Below, in pieces: positions 25,497 through 33,297 of a stretch of DNA of 35,891 nucleotides. The stretch covers positions 1-35,891 of the forward strand of contig CAXCCG010000017.1 in assembly GCA_963981015.1 (NCBI GenBank), in the 5' to 3' direction. Source of the stretch: Thiopontia sp013349825. GTDB lineage: Bacteria > Pseudomonadota > Gammaproteobacteria > GCF-002020875. Below the pieces are notes generated by a model. It made no database searches, was not told the DNA's origin, and saw only the letters and a list, made by a program, of their open reading frames with translations. Every line of letters begins with the position of its first letter. Within the stretch, counting starts at the first letter, position 1. The position numbers were made by a program, and so were the translations under genes.

Positions 25497-26582
25497 ATGT
25501 TTGATGCTGAGAGAAAAAGAGCTGTGTGGGTGACGGTCAGAATGGCTGTTAGCGCTCTGCTCTGTTCAATGGTCGTTGCAGGGTGTGGATTAAACCAAAG
25601 TAGCAAAACCATCAAAAAATCCCCGGTTGTTGTAGAGGACTACTCGGCAGTAACAAAGCCAGCGCCCCCCCCCCTCCCAGTCTCCCCTTCTGTGGCAGAG
25701 ACCAATAGACTGGCAGATAAGGCGGCAGCTCTCAAAAAGCAGAAAGATCAGCAGCTGGAACAGGAGGCGTTTAATAAAAGACGCATGGAGGCTGTCGAGC
25801 GCAGAGAGCGAGAGATCAAGTTGCAAGAGGAAGAGCAACGCATCAGGCATGCGCAAGCACACCTTGAACAAAAGAAAAAAGAGAGGGCACTGTTACTGGA
25901 TGCCGAGCTTGAAAAAGTACGCCCGCTATTAAAAATAGGTAAAACAGTCGAAGCACAGCAGGTAATTGAAATATTTAAAACATTGCGTGGCAGTGAGCGC
26001 TATAAAGAGAGTGAAGTGGCAGGCCTGGAGAGAGAAATTGAGTCCTTAAAAGTGGCCATTGGAGACTTAGAGCAGGCAACAGAATCTGAAGAGTATCTGA
26101 TGCAGCTGATGGATGAAGCTGTTGTACTGGCGCAGCAAGGGGATCTTGCTGCTGCAGAAAAAAGATATCGTGAAGTTTTATCGGTTGATCCAGGTAACCG
26201 GGGGGCTCAAGAGGGGCTGGCTGCCCTTTCGGTATCAACAGTGCCTCATGAGCAAAAGCCTGCTCAGAAAATTAAAGTTAAAATGAGTAAGGTGGCTACT
26301 GATAAGGCAATGGGGAAGGAGGCAGAAGGCTGGGTTGTGCAGGTCGCTACCTATGCTGTTGCGAATAAAAAGCACGCTTTTGAGCTTCTAGAAAAACTAC
26401 AAAAGCTGGGTTTCAGAAGTGGGTATATTAAAAAGCAAGAACTTGCGGGCAGGTTGCTCTATCGTATTCGGGTAGGGGTTTATCAGAGCAAAGAGGTTGC
26501 AGAGCGTATACGAGACCAGATTACACCGCTGCTAGGGGAAGAGCGTTCAGTGAGTCGGCTGATGTATCAAAAGAAGGGTTAA
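25497..26582 (+). CDS. SPOR-domain lipoprotein with coiled coil and TPR-like region
   Basis: A 361-residue protein. The signal ends in the lipobox VVAGC (Cys30). A Pro-rich linker follows (about 54-63), then a long charged coiled coil (about 68-135), a second helical region with a TPR-like unit (AQQGDLAAAEKRYREVLSVDPGN, about 212-234) and a C-terminal SPOR domain (about 279-355, beginning EGWVVQVATYA). SPOR domains bind denuded peptidoglycan at the division septum, so a role in cell-envelope or division-site assembly is likely. A run of ten C (25665-25674) in the linker is a slippage hotspot. The start ATG 25497 has no strong ribosome site (GAGATCG is nearest). Confidence 0.8.
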   Translation: MFDAERKRAVWVTVRMAVSALLCSMVVAGCGLNQSSKTIKKSPVVVEDYSAVTKPAPPPLPVSPSVAETNRLADKAAALKKQKDQQLEQEAFNKRRMEAVERREREIKLQEEEQRIRHAQAHLEQKKKERALLLDAELEKVRPLLKIGKTVEAQQVIEIFKTLRGSERYKESEVAGLEREIESLKVAIGDLEQATESEEYLMQLMDEAVVLAQQGDLAAAEKRYREVLSVDPGNRGAQEGLAALSVSTVPHEQKPAQKIKVKMSKVATDKAMGKEAEGWVVQVATYAVANKKHAFELLEKLQKLGFRSGYIKKQELAGRLLYRIRVGVYQSKEVAERIRDQITPLLGEERSVSRLMYQKKG

Positions 26583-26661
26583 ACCTAAACGGGCTCTCTG
26601 TCAAGGATAGAACTTACAGCGTAAACTTGTCTTCGTTTTATATTAGTCATTTCTGATAAAA

Positions 26662-26679
26662 ATACGTACTTTTGCGTAT
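26662..26679. promoter_or_regulatory. Possible operator of the ArsR-family gene
   Basis: ATACG (26662-26666) and CGTAT (26675-26679) form an interrupted palindrome 58 bases before the ArsR start. ArsR-family repressors usually bind such short palindromes in their own promoters. No matching copy was found upstream of fccA. Confidence 0.35.
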
Positions 26680-26736
26680 AGCGGTTGGGTGCTCTTCTCT
26701 GTGAAAATAACCCCTGTTTTTCATGGAGGAGAGAAG

Positions 26737-27057
26737 ATGGAACAGATGAATTTACCAACAGAAGGTCAGGAGATGGTTCGTGTCTCCAAGGCAATGCAGG
26801 CGATTAGTCACCCGTTACGATTGAAGATTATTGGTGCGGTGGGTGGAAAAGAGAAAATGGTCACGCATATTATGGAAGAGGTTGGCTCAAGTCAGAGCAA
26901 TGTCTCTCAGCATGTTGAAGTGTTGCGTAAGGCAGGGATCCTCCAATCAAGGAGAGAGCAGAATAGAATTTACTGTTCTGTTGCAGATAAAAGTGTTCTG
27001 AAAATTCTTTCAAATGCAAAAGAGTGTTTTTGTGGAACTACCGCAATGGCTCATTAG
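26737..27057 (+). CDS. ArsR-family winged-helix regulator
   Basis: From ATG 26737 this is 106 residues. GGAGGAGA at 26725-26732 makes it the clear start; the in-frame ATG 26689 has no ribosome site. The HTH is seen in SHPLRLKIIGAV (about 25-36) and SSQSNVSQHVEVLRKAGIL (about 51-69), followed by the wing RREQNRIYCSV. Cysteines are at 80, 97 and 99, the last two as CFC near the C-terminus. The Cys pair of SqrR/BigR sulfide sensors is not at its usual places. The CxC could instead bind a metal or react with sulfur, which is inference. It converges on fccB across a shared terminator and may regulate the sulfide-oxidation genes. Confidence 0.85.
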   Translation: MEQMNLPTEGQEMVRVSKAMQAISHPLRLKIIGAVGGKEKMVTHIMEEVGSSQSNVSQHVEVLRKAGILQSRREQNRIYCSVADKSVLKILSNAKECFCGTTAMAH

Positions 27058-27102
27058 TTGAGAGTATATTAATGCAATAAGCTTTTTCACAGTCAGAAAC
27101 AG

Positions 27103-27137
27103 AAAAAACCCCGGAAGCAGAACTTCCGGGGTTTTTT
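27103..27137. terminator. Bidirectional terminator between the ArsR gene and fccB
   Basis: A 15-bp perfect stem, AAAAAACCCCGGAAG (27103-27117) with CTTCCGGGGTTTTTT (27123-27137), has a CAGAA loop and T runs on both strands. It ends both convergent transcripts. Confidence 0.95.
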
Positions 27138-27154
27138 GTGCGACTTAGAAATAA

Positions 27155-28465
27155 TCAGTCATTAAATGTATTTGAAGTGATATTTTCATACCAGCTCAAA
27201 GCATAATCGACTTCTCTAGCACGGTTTGCAGCATTACGTTTGTCACCACTTGGGGTCAAGCCACCAGACATTTTCTGTATCTTGGAGCCATCTGCACGCA
27301 GTTTGTAGATTGCTGCGACAGAGATGCCATCCTTCGGCTCGAAGGAGATGACGCTGTAGCAGGTGTTAACGTATGCAGGAGACCCTGGAGTATGACCATT
27401 CAACAGAGCAATGATTCCAGCAGCACAGACTTTGGCCTCTGAAGAGGCGGCATAACCTGACTTAGGCATTCCTTTGGCCTGACTGGCATCACCAATTACG
27501 TGAATGTTCTTGCGTAGTGTTGATTCAAAGGTGTGTAGATTGACCGGGCACCAGCCTGAGTCATCAACCAGCCCAGCAGTGAATGCAATTGCACCAGCTT
27601 TCTGGTCAGGAATGATGTTGATTACATCTGCCGTGAACTCTTCAATTTCCGCAGAGACGGTCATTGTGTCAGCATCAACAGCTTCCAGCGCCCCACCTTC
27701 TGCACCTTTAACCCAAGTAATCAGTGAGTCATCAGTACCATACCCGTAGTGATTTCTCCAGCCTTCTGTGAATAGCCCAAATTTAGAGAACTTGTCTTTG
27801 GGGTCGAGCACAATAACCTTGGATTTAGGTTTATGCTTTTTGAGATAACCGGCAACCAAGCTGGTACGCTCATAAGGTCCTGGAGGACAACGGAACGGGT
27901 TGCGAGGCGCACCAATGATTACGGTGCCACCATCTTTCATAGCGGCTAGTTGGTCATGGAATATTTGAGTCTGTTTACCAGCCTTCCAGGCATGAGTGAT
28001 CGTAGTATTTGCGACCTCTTCACTGTGCCCTTCGATAAACTTGAAGCCGACACCAGGTGAAACGACACAGCGATCAAAGGGAAGTGATTTTCCACCAGCT
28101 GTTTTAACAGCATTGTCATCGATACCGATTACGCGATCATATACGACGTTGATCCCCTCGGCTTTCAGTCCATCATAGCCATGTGCAAGATAGTCCAGCT
28201 TACGCTCACCAACGACAACAAAATTACTCATAAAGCAGCTATGGTAGGTTGGGTTAGCCTCAACCAGTGTGACATCAATGGATGGATCTCCCTTTTTGAT
28301 ATAACGGGCTGCTGTTGCACCACCCATACCTCCACCAACAACAACAACTCGTGCTTTTGCAGCAGAGGCAGAAGGTGTGTATAGACTGAAGCCTGCTGCG
28401 GCAGCACCAAGTGTGCCACCTGAGACCTTCAGAAAGTTTCTACGGTTGAAATGTTTCGTACTCAT
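27155..28465 (-). CDS. fccB: Flavocytochrome c sulfide dehydrogenase, flavoprotein subunit
   Basis: A 436-residue periplasmic flavoprotein with a Tat signal (NRRNFLKVSGG). An FAD-binding motif VVVGGGMGGATAARY follows (about 41-55), then the second dinucleotide-type motif near INVIG/HVIGDAS (about 321-328), and a C-terminal FCSD flavin-binding domain with NTCYSVISFEPKDG. Cys193 (in FRCPPGPYER) and Cys369 (in VNTCYS) fit the redox-active disulfide above the flavin in Allochromatium flavocytochrome c (161 and 337 in the mature protein), given a signal of about 32 residues. With FccA it oxidises sulfide to sulfur and passes electrons to cytochrome c. The strong site AAGGAGGAG overlaps the fccA stop. 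Confidence 0.95.
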   Translation of the reverse strand: MSTKHFNRRNFLKVSGGTLGAAAAGFSLYTPSASAAKARVVVVGGGMGGATAARYIKKGDPSIDVTLVEANPTYHSCFMSNFVVVGERKLDYLAHGYDGLKAEGINVVYDRVIGIDDNAVKTAGGKSLPFDRCVVSPGVGFKFIEGHSEEVANTTITHAWKAGKQTQIFHDQLAAMKDGGTVIIGAPRNPFRCPPGPYERTSLVAGYLKKHKPKSKVIVLDPKDKFSKFGLFTEGWRNHYGYGTDDSLITWVKGAEGGALEAVDADTMTVSAEIEEFTADVINIIPDQKAGAIAFTAGLVDDSGWCPVNLHTFESTLRKNIHVIGDASQAKGMPKSGYAASSEAKVCAAGIIALLNGHTPGSPAYVNTCYSVISFEPKDGISVAAIYKLRADGSKIQKMSGGLTPSGDKRNAANRAREVDYALSWYENITSNTFND

Positions 28466-28479
28466 CTGTTCTCTCCTCC

Positions 28480-29145
28480 TTATTTTTGGCTACCGTAGTA
28501 ACTGATGACAGCATCCAAGCCTGCATGTCCTTCATCGGCAAGCAGTTGGTCCAGTTTCTTCTTCATCTTGCGGCTGATATCACGGTCCCCATTGATGAAG
28601 TCTTCCATTGTGTAGTGGAGATAAGGTGTCCATTGACCTGCAAGGATTCCAGAATCATCCGTTGCGTCACCGCCGGCTTCGTGGTGACATTTTTCACAGT
28701 ATTTATTGTGTAATTGTTCACCTTTAGCGAGTTTTGTCGCATCTGCGCTCTGGCTTGCACCACGATATTCAATGTTTGCATAGTAGGCAGACATCGCAAC
28801 GATTTCTTCTTCGGTGTATCCTTTGGCTACACGCCCCATTACTGTGGATTTCGTGTCACCATCACGGAACTCTTCCATCACCTCTACCAGATAATCTTCT
28901 GACATTCCGGCGATGGATGGTGTTGCGGGCCCATCACTAATACCATCCGTACCGTGACAACCTTCACAGGTACTGGCAAGCATTGCGCCGGATGCACCAG
29001 AGATTACCTTTGGTGGTGCTTTTTTGGCAGCTACAGGTGCAGCAGCTTTGGCTTTAGCTTTAGTGGGTTCAGCAGGTTGTTGTGAAGCACAGCCGACCAT
29101 AATGGCAGCGGCGAGTGCCGAGACTGCAAACGTCTTCAGTTGCAT
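28480..29145 (-). CDS. fccA: Flavocytochrome c sulfide dehydrogenase, diheme cytochrome subunit (lipidated form)
   Basis: From ATG 29145 this is 221 residues. AAGGAGGA eight bases upstream fixes this start; the longer open frame to 29292 has no ribosome site or signal. A signal with the lipobox MVGC (Cys19) is followed by a Lys/Ala/Pro-rich linker (about 27-46) and two cytochrome c domains with CEGCH (60-64) and CEKCH (150-154). It accepts electrons from FccB. Soluble FccA proteins have an ordinary Sec signal, so a lipid anchor here suggests a membrane-tethered enzyme. The gene order fccA-fccB with 14 bases between is standard. Confidence 0.9.
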   Translation of the reverse strand: MQLKTFAVSALAAAIMVGCASQQPAEPTKAKAKAAAPVAAKKAPPKVISGASGAMLASTCEGCHGTDGISDGPATPSIAGMSEDYLVEVMEEFRDGDTKSTVMGRVAKGYTEEEIVAMSAYYANIEYRGASQSADATKLAKGEQLHNKYCEKCHHEAGGDATDDSGILAGQWTPYLHYTMEDFINGDRDISRKMKKKLDQLLADEGHAGLDAVISYYGSQK

Positions 29146-29471
29146 CAAGTGATCCTCCTTCGAATTGTGATCATTATTATTCGGAGCACAAGATGCCCCT
29201 TTAATATCCAATGTTGTATATCTACTCCATCTTCCCCTGTTGGTGATGAAACAGAACAAATGTATACAGTGTTGAATAGGCTTATTCTCCATAAGAATGG
29301 CTATTACTGCAACAATTTATTTCTATATGACCCCGAAATAGTGTGGAAATAGTCAGCGCATGTATTATCGAAGCACTATTTTCAATGTGGTCGTAGAGTC
29401 TGTTGCCTGTTTGTTATGTGAAAATAGTTTGATTCCATTTTAGAGAGGTGTACACCAAATAGAGGTGCAAG
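29146..29471 (-). other. fccAB leader and spacer after the sqr-like gene
   Basis: This 326-base stretch holds no gene. On the minus strand its left end contains the fccA ribosome site (AAGGAGGA). A perfect 10-base palindrome GGTGTACACC (29447-29456) lies 16 bases after the sqr-like stop, and CTTAT..ATAAG (29281-29295) forms a small inverted repeat. The fccAB promoter must lie here if it is not read through from sqr, but no convincing -35/-10 pair was found. No intrinsic terminator for the sqr-like gene was seen. Confidence 0.4.
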
Positions 29472-30614
29472 CTATCTGATCTGGCTCAAATAGATACGTT
29501 CAAACAGTAGTTTGGCCCAGTGGAACAGGCGAGACTTGAAGATAATGGCACGCTTTTCACTACGGTAGACCAGTACGCCTGATGTGATGGAGTCCACGAT
29601 ACAGATTAGTTCAACCTTAAACTGGTGTTGTTGTGGGTTTCCGGCAATATCCGAGAGCATGTTATTGACGGCAGCTTCGGCCTGCAGGTCGGCCATATGG
29701 GCCTGCTTTGGCATCCAGCCGGGACCTGGAAAACTCCCGCTATCTCCGGCTACATAGATTCGTTCTGTACCTTCAACTCGCCCCCCCTGATCTGCTATCA
29801 CAAAGCCGCCTTTAGATAGAGGCAAATTGCTCTCGGCAAGCCAGGCTGGGCCAGTTAACCCAGGCATAAACAGAGTGAGATCACTCTCAAATTCTCCACC
29901 TTCGGTGATGACACTATTTTTGGTAAAGCCTTTCATCTTGTGGCCGAGATGGGTCTCAATACCCCGTTTCTCCATTTCGCGTAGCAGTCCTTTAACTGCT
30001 TTGGGTCCGAGTCGTTTGCCCGGCTCTTCAGCCGGGCTGAAGAAGATTAGTTTGAATTTATTGCGACGCCCCTGTTTGCGTAAAAGTGTGTCGATACCGT
30101 AGAGGAACTCAAAAACAGGGCCGCCACGCATTGCTGCCGGTTCATTAGGGTTGCCTGCAAAGCCCATGGCTATAGTGCCTTCTTCCATTGCAGCAAGCTG
30201 ATCCCGGATCTGTTCACCGGCAGCAATACCGTTACAAGGGATAATGGCATGCTCCTTGATGCCTGGGAGTTTCTGGATAAAACGGGCACCGCTAGCGATG
30301 AGCAGGCGGTCATAGGGGATGTTTCCCTGGTCGGTAACTACTTGACGACTCTCTTGATTCAGCCCTGTTACAGTGCCTTGATGGAAGATAATATCGAAAC
30401 GGTTAAAGAAGTTATCGAGTGGGACCTCAAGATCTTTCCGGTTGCGCAGGCCTGAAGGGATCCAGATTGTGCTGGGTAGATAGGCAAAGACCGACTGTGG
30501 AGCAACAACAGTAATCGTCCCTGAAAAATTCTGTTTGCGTAAGGTTTTGATTGCGGTGAGTGCGCCAAATCCGGCACCGAGAATGACAATTTTTTCATTG
30601 TTATTGATGGTCAT
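29472..30614 (-). CDS. Sulfide:quinone oxidoreductase-like FAD-dependent protein
   Basis: A 380-residue flavoprotein without signal peptide. It has an N-terminal FAD motif VILGAGFGALTAIKTL (about 10-25), a second motif YDRLLIASGARF (about 101-112), RIYVAGDSGSFPGPGWMPKQAHMADLQAE (about 286-313, FAD-binding) and an amphipathic C-terminal end (FHWAKLLFERIYL) that would sit on the membrane. Only two cysteines are seen, Cys127 and Cys338. The cysteine usually present near residue 155-160 in classic SQR is missing (segment GNPNEPAAMRGGP). It could be an SQR of a two-cysteine type or a related polysulfide or NADH-type oxidoreductase. It follows tlpA in a likely operon beginning at thiS. Confidence 0.75.
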   Translation of the reverse strand: MTINNNEKIVILGAGFGALTAIKTLRKQNFSGTITVVAPQSVFAYLPSTIWIPSGLRNRKDLEVPLDNFFNRFDIIFHQGTVTGLNQESRQVVTDQGNIPYDRLLIASGARFIQKLPGIKEHAIIPCNGIAAGEQIRDQLAAMEEGTIAMGFAGNPNEPAAMRGGPVFEFLYGIDTLLRKQGRRNKFKLIFFSPAEEPGKRLGPKAVKGLLREMEKRGIETHLGHKMKGFTKNSVITEGGEFESDLTLFMPGLTGPAWLAESNLPLSKGGFVIADQGGRVEGTERIYVAGDSGSFPGPGWMPKQAHMADLQAEAAVNNMLSDIAGNPQQHQFKVELICIVDSITSGVLVYRSEKRAIIFKSRLFHWAKLLFERIYLSQIR

Positions 30615-30662
30615 GTTCAGGTTCCCTAAGGTTTATTCTTGGTCAGAAGGTTTGTATTGAGG

Positions 30663-31289
30663 CTATTGCTCATAAAGCAGCGGTTTGATATGCCGTTCAA
30701 ACGTAATGGGCATAAGCTGTCCACGGTGAAGGTAGCGAATACTGCCTTGCCGATCAACAATCGCTGAGAAAGGGAGTACCTGATTTCGATTTCCCCAGAC
30801 TGTCATCATCTCTGGGGCTGTTGCAACCAACACGGGATAGTTGATTTTTAACTCAGCGGCAGAGAGCTGTAGCCTTTGAGGGTCATCGATGCCAACACCA
30901 AGGATCTGTAGACCATCACTTCCATATTGCTCTTGGTATTCAATAAACTCTGGAATCTCTCGCTTACAGGGGGGGCACCAGGTTGCCCAGAAGTTGACCA
31001 GAAGAACCTTTCCCTTCCAGTCGCTAATAAGGTGTTGTTTGCCTTCAATGTCGTTCATTGGAAAAGGGGGCAGGTCCCAGGCATTAATCGTTGCAGCCGA
31101 TGGGGCATTGTGTCGAACCGGGTCTGCTGCATCTGCCTCACCCCCCTCAATGCCCAATTTAACAAAGAGCAGTAGTGCAATGCTAAAACCGGTAAGGTAG
31201 AGCACGGCAGTAAAGGGGTGGTGCTCGGTCAGAACGCGTCGAATCAGTTTTTGAATAGTATTCATAAATAAGTGGATCCTGTTGCTCAT
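30663..31289 (-). CDS. TlpA/ResA-like membrane-anchored thiol-disulfide oxidoreductase
   Basis: A 208-residue protein with an N-terminal membrane segment (about 27-45) and a periplasmic thioredoxin-fold domain. The active site is WCPPCK (Cys105, Cys108) after LLVNFWAT, and a cis-proline lies near VLPFSAIVD (about 171-179). Such proteins reduce periplasmic disulfides, often for cytochrome c maturation. This fits the neighbouring cytochrome and sulfur genes. It overlaps the trmB stop by 4 bases (ATGA). An internal ATG eight codons in is possible. Confidence 0.85.
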   Translation of the reverse strand: MSNRIHLFMNTIQKLIRRVLTEHHPFTAVLYLTGFSIALLLFVKLGIEGGEADAADPVRHNAPSAATINAWDLPPFPMNDIEGKQHLISDWKGKVLLVNFWATWCPPCKREIPEFIEYQEQYGSDGLQILGVGIDDPQRLQLSAAELKINYPVLVATAPEMMTVWGNRNQVLPFSAIVDRQGSIRYLHRGQLMPITFERHIKPLLYEQ

Positions 31290-31975
31290 CTTTTCTCAAA
31301 AAGAAGGTCGTAGATGTTGTGTCCGAGTCGTTGGCCACGTTTTTCAAATTTGGTGACAGGGCGGTTCTCGGGACGTTGTGAAAAATTTTGATCACCTGCA
31401 CGATTACTGAGTGCGGTGTGTTGACATAGCTGCTCCATCATCCACTCGGCATACTCTTCCCAGTCAGTTGCAAGGTGGAATAGTCCTCCTTTTTTTAAGC
31501 GGCTGATGACCAGTTGAATAAAAGGGGCTTGGACAATGCGTCGTTTATGGTGGCGTTTTTTATGCCATGGGTCTGGAAAAAAGAGCATTACACTATCCAG
31601 GCTCTGTTGTGGGATCTGTTTTGTTAGCACCTCAACGGCGTCATGTTTAAAGAGACGAATATTGTTGATCGTGCCTTTTTCTATCTCATCCAGTAGACGC
31701 CCAACGCCGGGGCGGTGTACCTCAATGCCTAAAAAATGGTTCTCTGGTGCAGTCTGCGCCATCTGCAGCAAGGCATCACCCATTCCAAATCCAATTTCTA
31801 AATGGAGTGGTGCTGAGTTATTAAAGAGTTGTTGTTCATCGATGGGGGGGCCGGGTTCAATTCCGAATTGTGGCCAAAGCTGGTCCAGTGCGCGTTGCTG
31901 GCTTGCAGTCATGCGCCCTTCGCGTCGCACAAAGGAGCGGATGTGGCGCATCTTATCCGCAATTACCATCATCAA
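31286..31975 (-). CDS. trmB: tRNA (guanine-N7-)-methyltransferase
   Basis: A 229-residue SAM-dependent methyltransferase that makes m7G46 in tRNA. It has the family start RHIRSFVRREGRMT, the SAM motif LEIGFGMGDAL (about 56-66) and the signature FFPDPWHKKRHHKRR (about 130-144). The C-terminus LGHNIYDLLFEKR is typical. Several Met codons open the frame (MMM at 31975); the conserved region starts about nine residues in. It lies 14 bases after thiG, the usual gammaproteobacterial order thiS-thiG-trmB. Confidence 0.95.
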   Translation of the reverse strand: MMMVIADKMRHIRSFVRREGRMTASQQRALDQLWPQFGIEPGPPIDEQQLFNNSAPLHLEIGFGMGDALLQMAQTAPENHFLGIEVHRPGVGRLLDEIEKGTINNIRLFKHDAVEVLTKQIPQQSLDSVMLFFPDPWHKKRHHKRRIVQAPFIQLVISRLKKGGLFHLATDWEEYAEWMMEQLCQHTALSNRAGDQNFSQRPENRPVTKFEKRGQRLGHNIYDLLFEKR

Positions 31976-31989
31976 GAGACTCAGGGCTA

Positions 31990-32775
31990 TTACAGAAACA
32001 TGCCGTCAATGGGAGATGAAGCGCTGGCATAAGCCTTTTTCGGCATTCTTCCTGCCAGAAATGCTTCACGCCCAGCCTCAATCCCCTTTTTCATGGCAGA
32101 GGCCATTAATACGGGATCTTTTGCTGCAGCAATCGCAGTATTCATCAGCACGCCGTCGCATCCAAGTTCCATTGCGATGGCCGCATCGGATGCGGTGCCA
32201 ACACCGGCATCAACCAGAATAGGTACATTGGCATTTTCAATAATCAGCCTGATGTTGTGAGGGTTACGAATCCCCAAGCCAGAACCAATCGGGGCTGCCA
32301 GTGGCATGACTGCAACACAACCCATCTCTTCCAGTCTTTTGGCAATTAGCGGGTCATCAGAGGTATAAACCATCACCTTAAAATTGTCTTTAACGAGTGT
32401 CTCTGCGGCCTCAAGGGTCGCGGTAATATCGGGGAATAGTGTCTTCTCATCTCCTAGAACTTCTAGCTTGACCAGGTTATGGCCGTCTAGCAGTTCTCGC
32501 GCAAGCCGACAGGTACGAACAGCATCCTCTGCGGTATAGCAGCCTGCTGTGTTTGGAAGGATGGTGTATTTATTCGGGGGGATTGCATCCAGCAAATTGG
32601 GTTCATCAGGATTTTGACCAATATTGGAGCGTCGAATAGCGACAGTGACAATTTCAGCACCACTCACCTCGGTTGCGAGACGGGTCTCCTCCAAGTCTTT
32701 GTACTTACCTGATCCGACTAAAAGGCGAGAGTTGTAGGTCTCTCCCGCAATGATCAACGTATCGTTGTTTGCCAT
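31990..32775 (-). CDS. thiG: Thiazole synthase ThiG
   Basis: A 261-residue TIM-barrel enzyme that forms the thiazole ring of thiamine from deoxyxylulose phosphate, dehydroglycine and ThiS thiocarboxylate. The Schiff-base lysine is Lys103 in LVKLEVLGDEKTLFPD. PLAAPIGSGLGIRNP (about 177-191) and PILVDAGVGTASDAA (about 204-218) are the phosphate-binding segments. The length is normal. It lies 59 bases after thiS and 14 bases before trmB. Confidence 0.97.
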   Translation of the reverse strand: MANNDTLIIAGETYNSRLLVGSGKYKDLEETRLATEVSGAEIVTVAIRRSNIGQNPDEPNLLDAIPPNKYTILPNTAGCYTAEDAVRTCRLARELLDGHNLVKLEVLGDEKTLFPDITATLEAAETLVKDNFKVMVYTSDDPLIAKRLEEMGCVAVMPLAAPIGSGLGIRNPHNIRLIIENANVPILVDAGVGTASDAAIAMELGCDGVLMNTAIAAAKDPVLMASAMKKGIEAGREAFLAGRMPKKAYASASSPIDGMFL

Positions 32776-32834
32776 CGTTGTTTCCTTACTTTGTTATCTT
32801 CTGGTTGGTCTTGTGGACAGCTCAGGGCGCTACA

Positions 32835-33050
32835 CTAGTAACAGTCACTGCTGCCGCCGCCAATGGCATGGACAATTTCAACCTTATCACCATCTTTAAG
32901 AGGTTGATCACCATACCTGCTTCTCGGGATGATTTCGAGGTTTACCTCCATTGCAACACGCTTATCAGCAAGACCTAGCTGGATAACCAAGTCTGCTGCA
33001 GTAGAGTCGTTAGAGAGCACATGGTCCTCGCCATTTAACAGGATAACCAT
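32835..33050 (-). CDS. thiS: Sulfur-carrier protein ThiS with a C-terminal tail
   Basis: A 71-residue ubiquitin-fold carrier with the typical DKVEIVHAIGGG end of ThiS at residues 55-66. Five more residues, SSDCY, follow before TAG. ThiS is activated by adenylation of a free C-terminal Gly-Gly, so this tail would have to be removed or would block function. The sequence around the stop shows no ambiguous repeat that would suggest a simple frameshift. It is the first gene of thiS-thiG-trmB-tlpA-sqr-like. Confidence 0.9.
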   Translation of the reverse strand: MVILLNGEDHVLSNDSTAADLVIQLGLADKRVAMEVNLEIIPRSRYGDQPLKDGDKVEIVHAIGGGSSDCY

Positions 33051-33146
33051 TGGATAATAATTGCTTGATTGTTGTGGGTTTAAAAAGGACTATTATTTAA
33101 AGTAGCAGATTGTCGTTGTATCGGTTAGTAGTGTCAATGATTAGGG

Positions 33147-33175
33147 TTGACGACTCTGTTTATTCAGCAGACAAT
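33147..33175 (+). promoter_or_regulatory. Sigma70 promoter of tRNA-Gly
   Basis: TTGACG (33147-33152), a 17-base spacer and GACAAT (33170-33175) lie 12 bases before the tRNA 5' end, a good position for a short-leader tRNA promoter. Confidence 0.6.
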
Positions 33176-33187
33176 CAGTCACTCGGT

Positions 33188-33261
33188 GCGGGTGTAGTTC
33201 AATGGTAGAACTGGAGCTTCCCAAGCTTCAAACGTGGGTTCGATTCCCATCACCCGCTCCA
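33188..33261 (+). tRNA. tRNA-Gly (anticodon CCC)
   Basis: A full cloverleaf: acceptor GCGGGTG (33188-33194) with CACCCGC (33251-33257), and D arm GTTCAATGGTAGAAC. The anticodon stem GGAGC/GCTTC holds the loop TTCCCAA (anticodon CCC), with a T arm GGGTTCGATTCCC and encoded CCA. It reads GGG glycine codons. Confidence 0.97.
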
Positions 33262-33297
33262 TTTTCAATAATTGAATGATGGCAATGAACGCAGAAA

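Noticed and set aside
29146..29292. Upstream extension of fccA to ATG 29292
   Set aside because: The added 49 residues contain no signal or domain and lack a ribosome site, whereas ATG 29145 has AAGGAGGA and a proper signal peptide.
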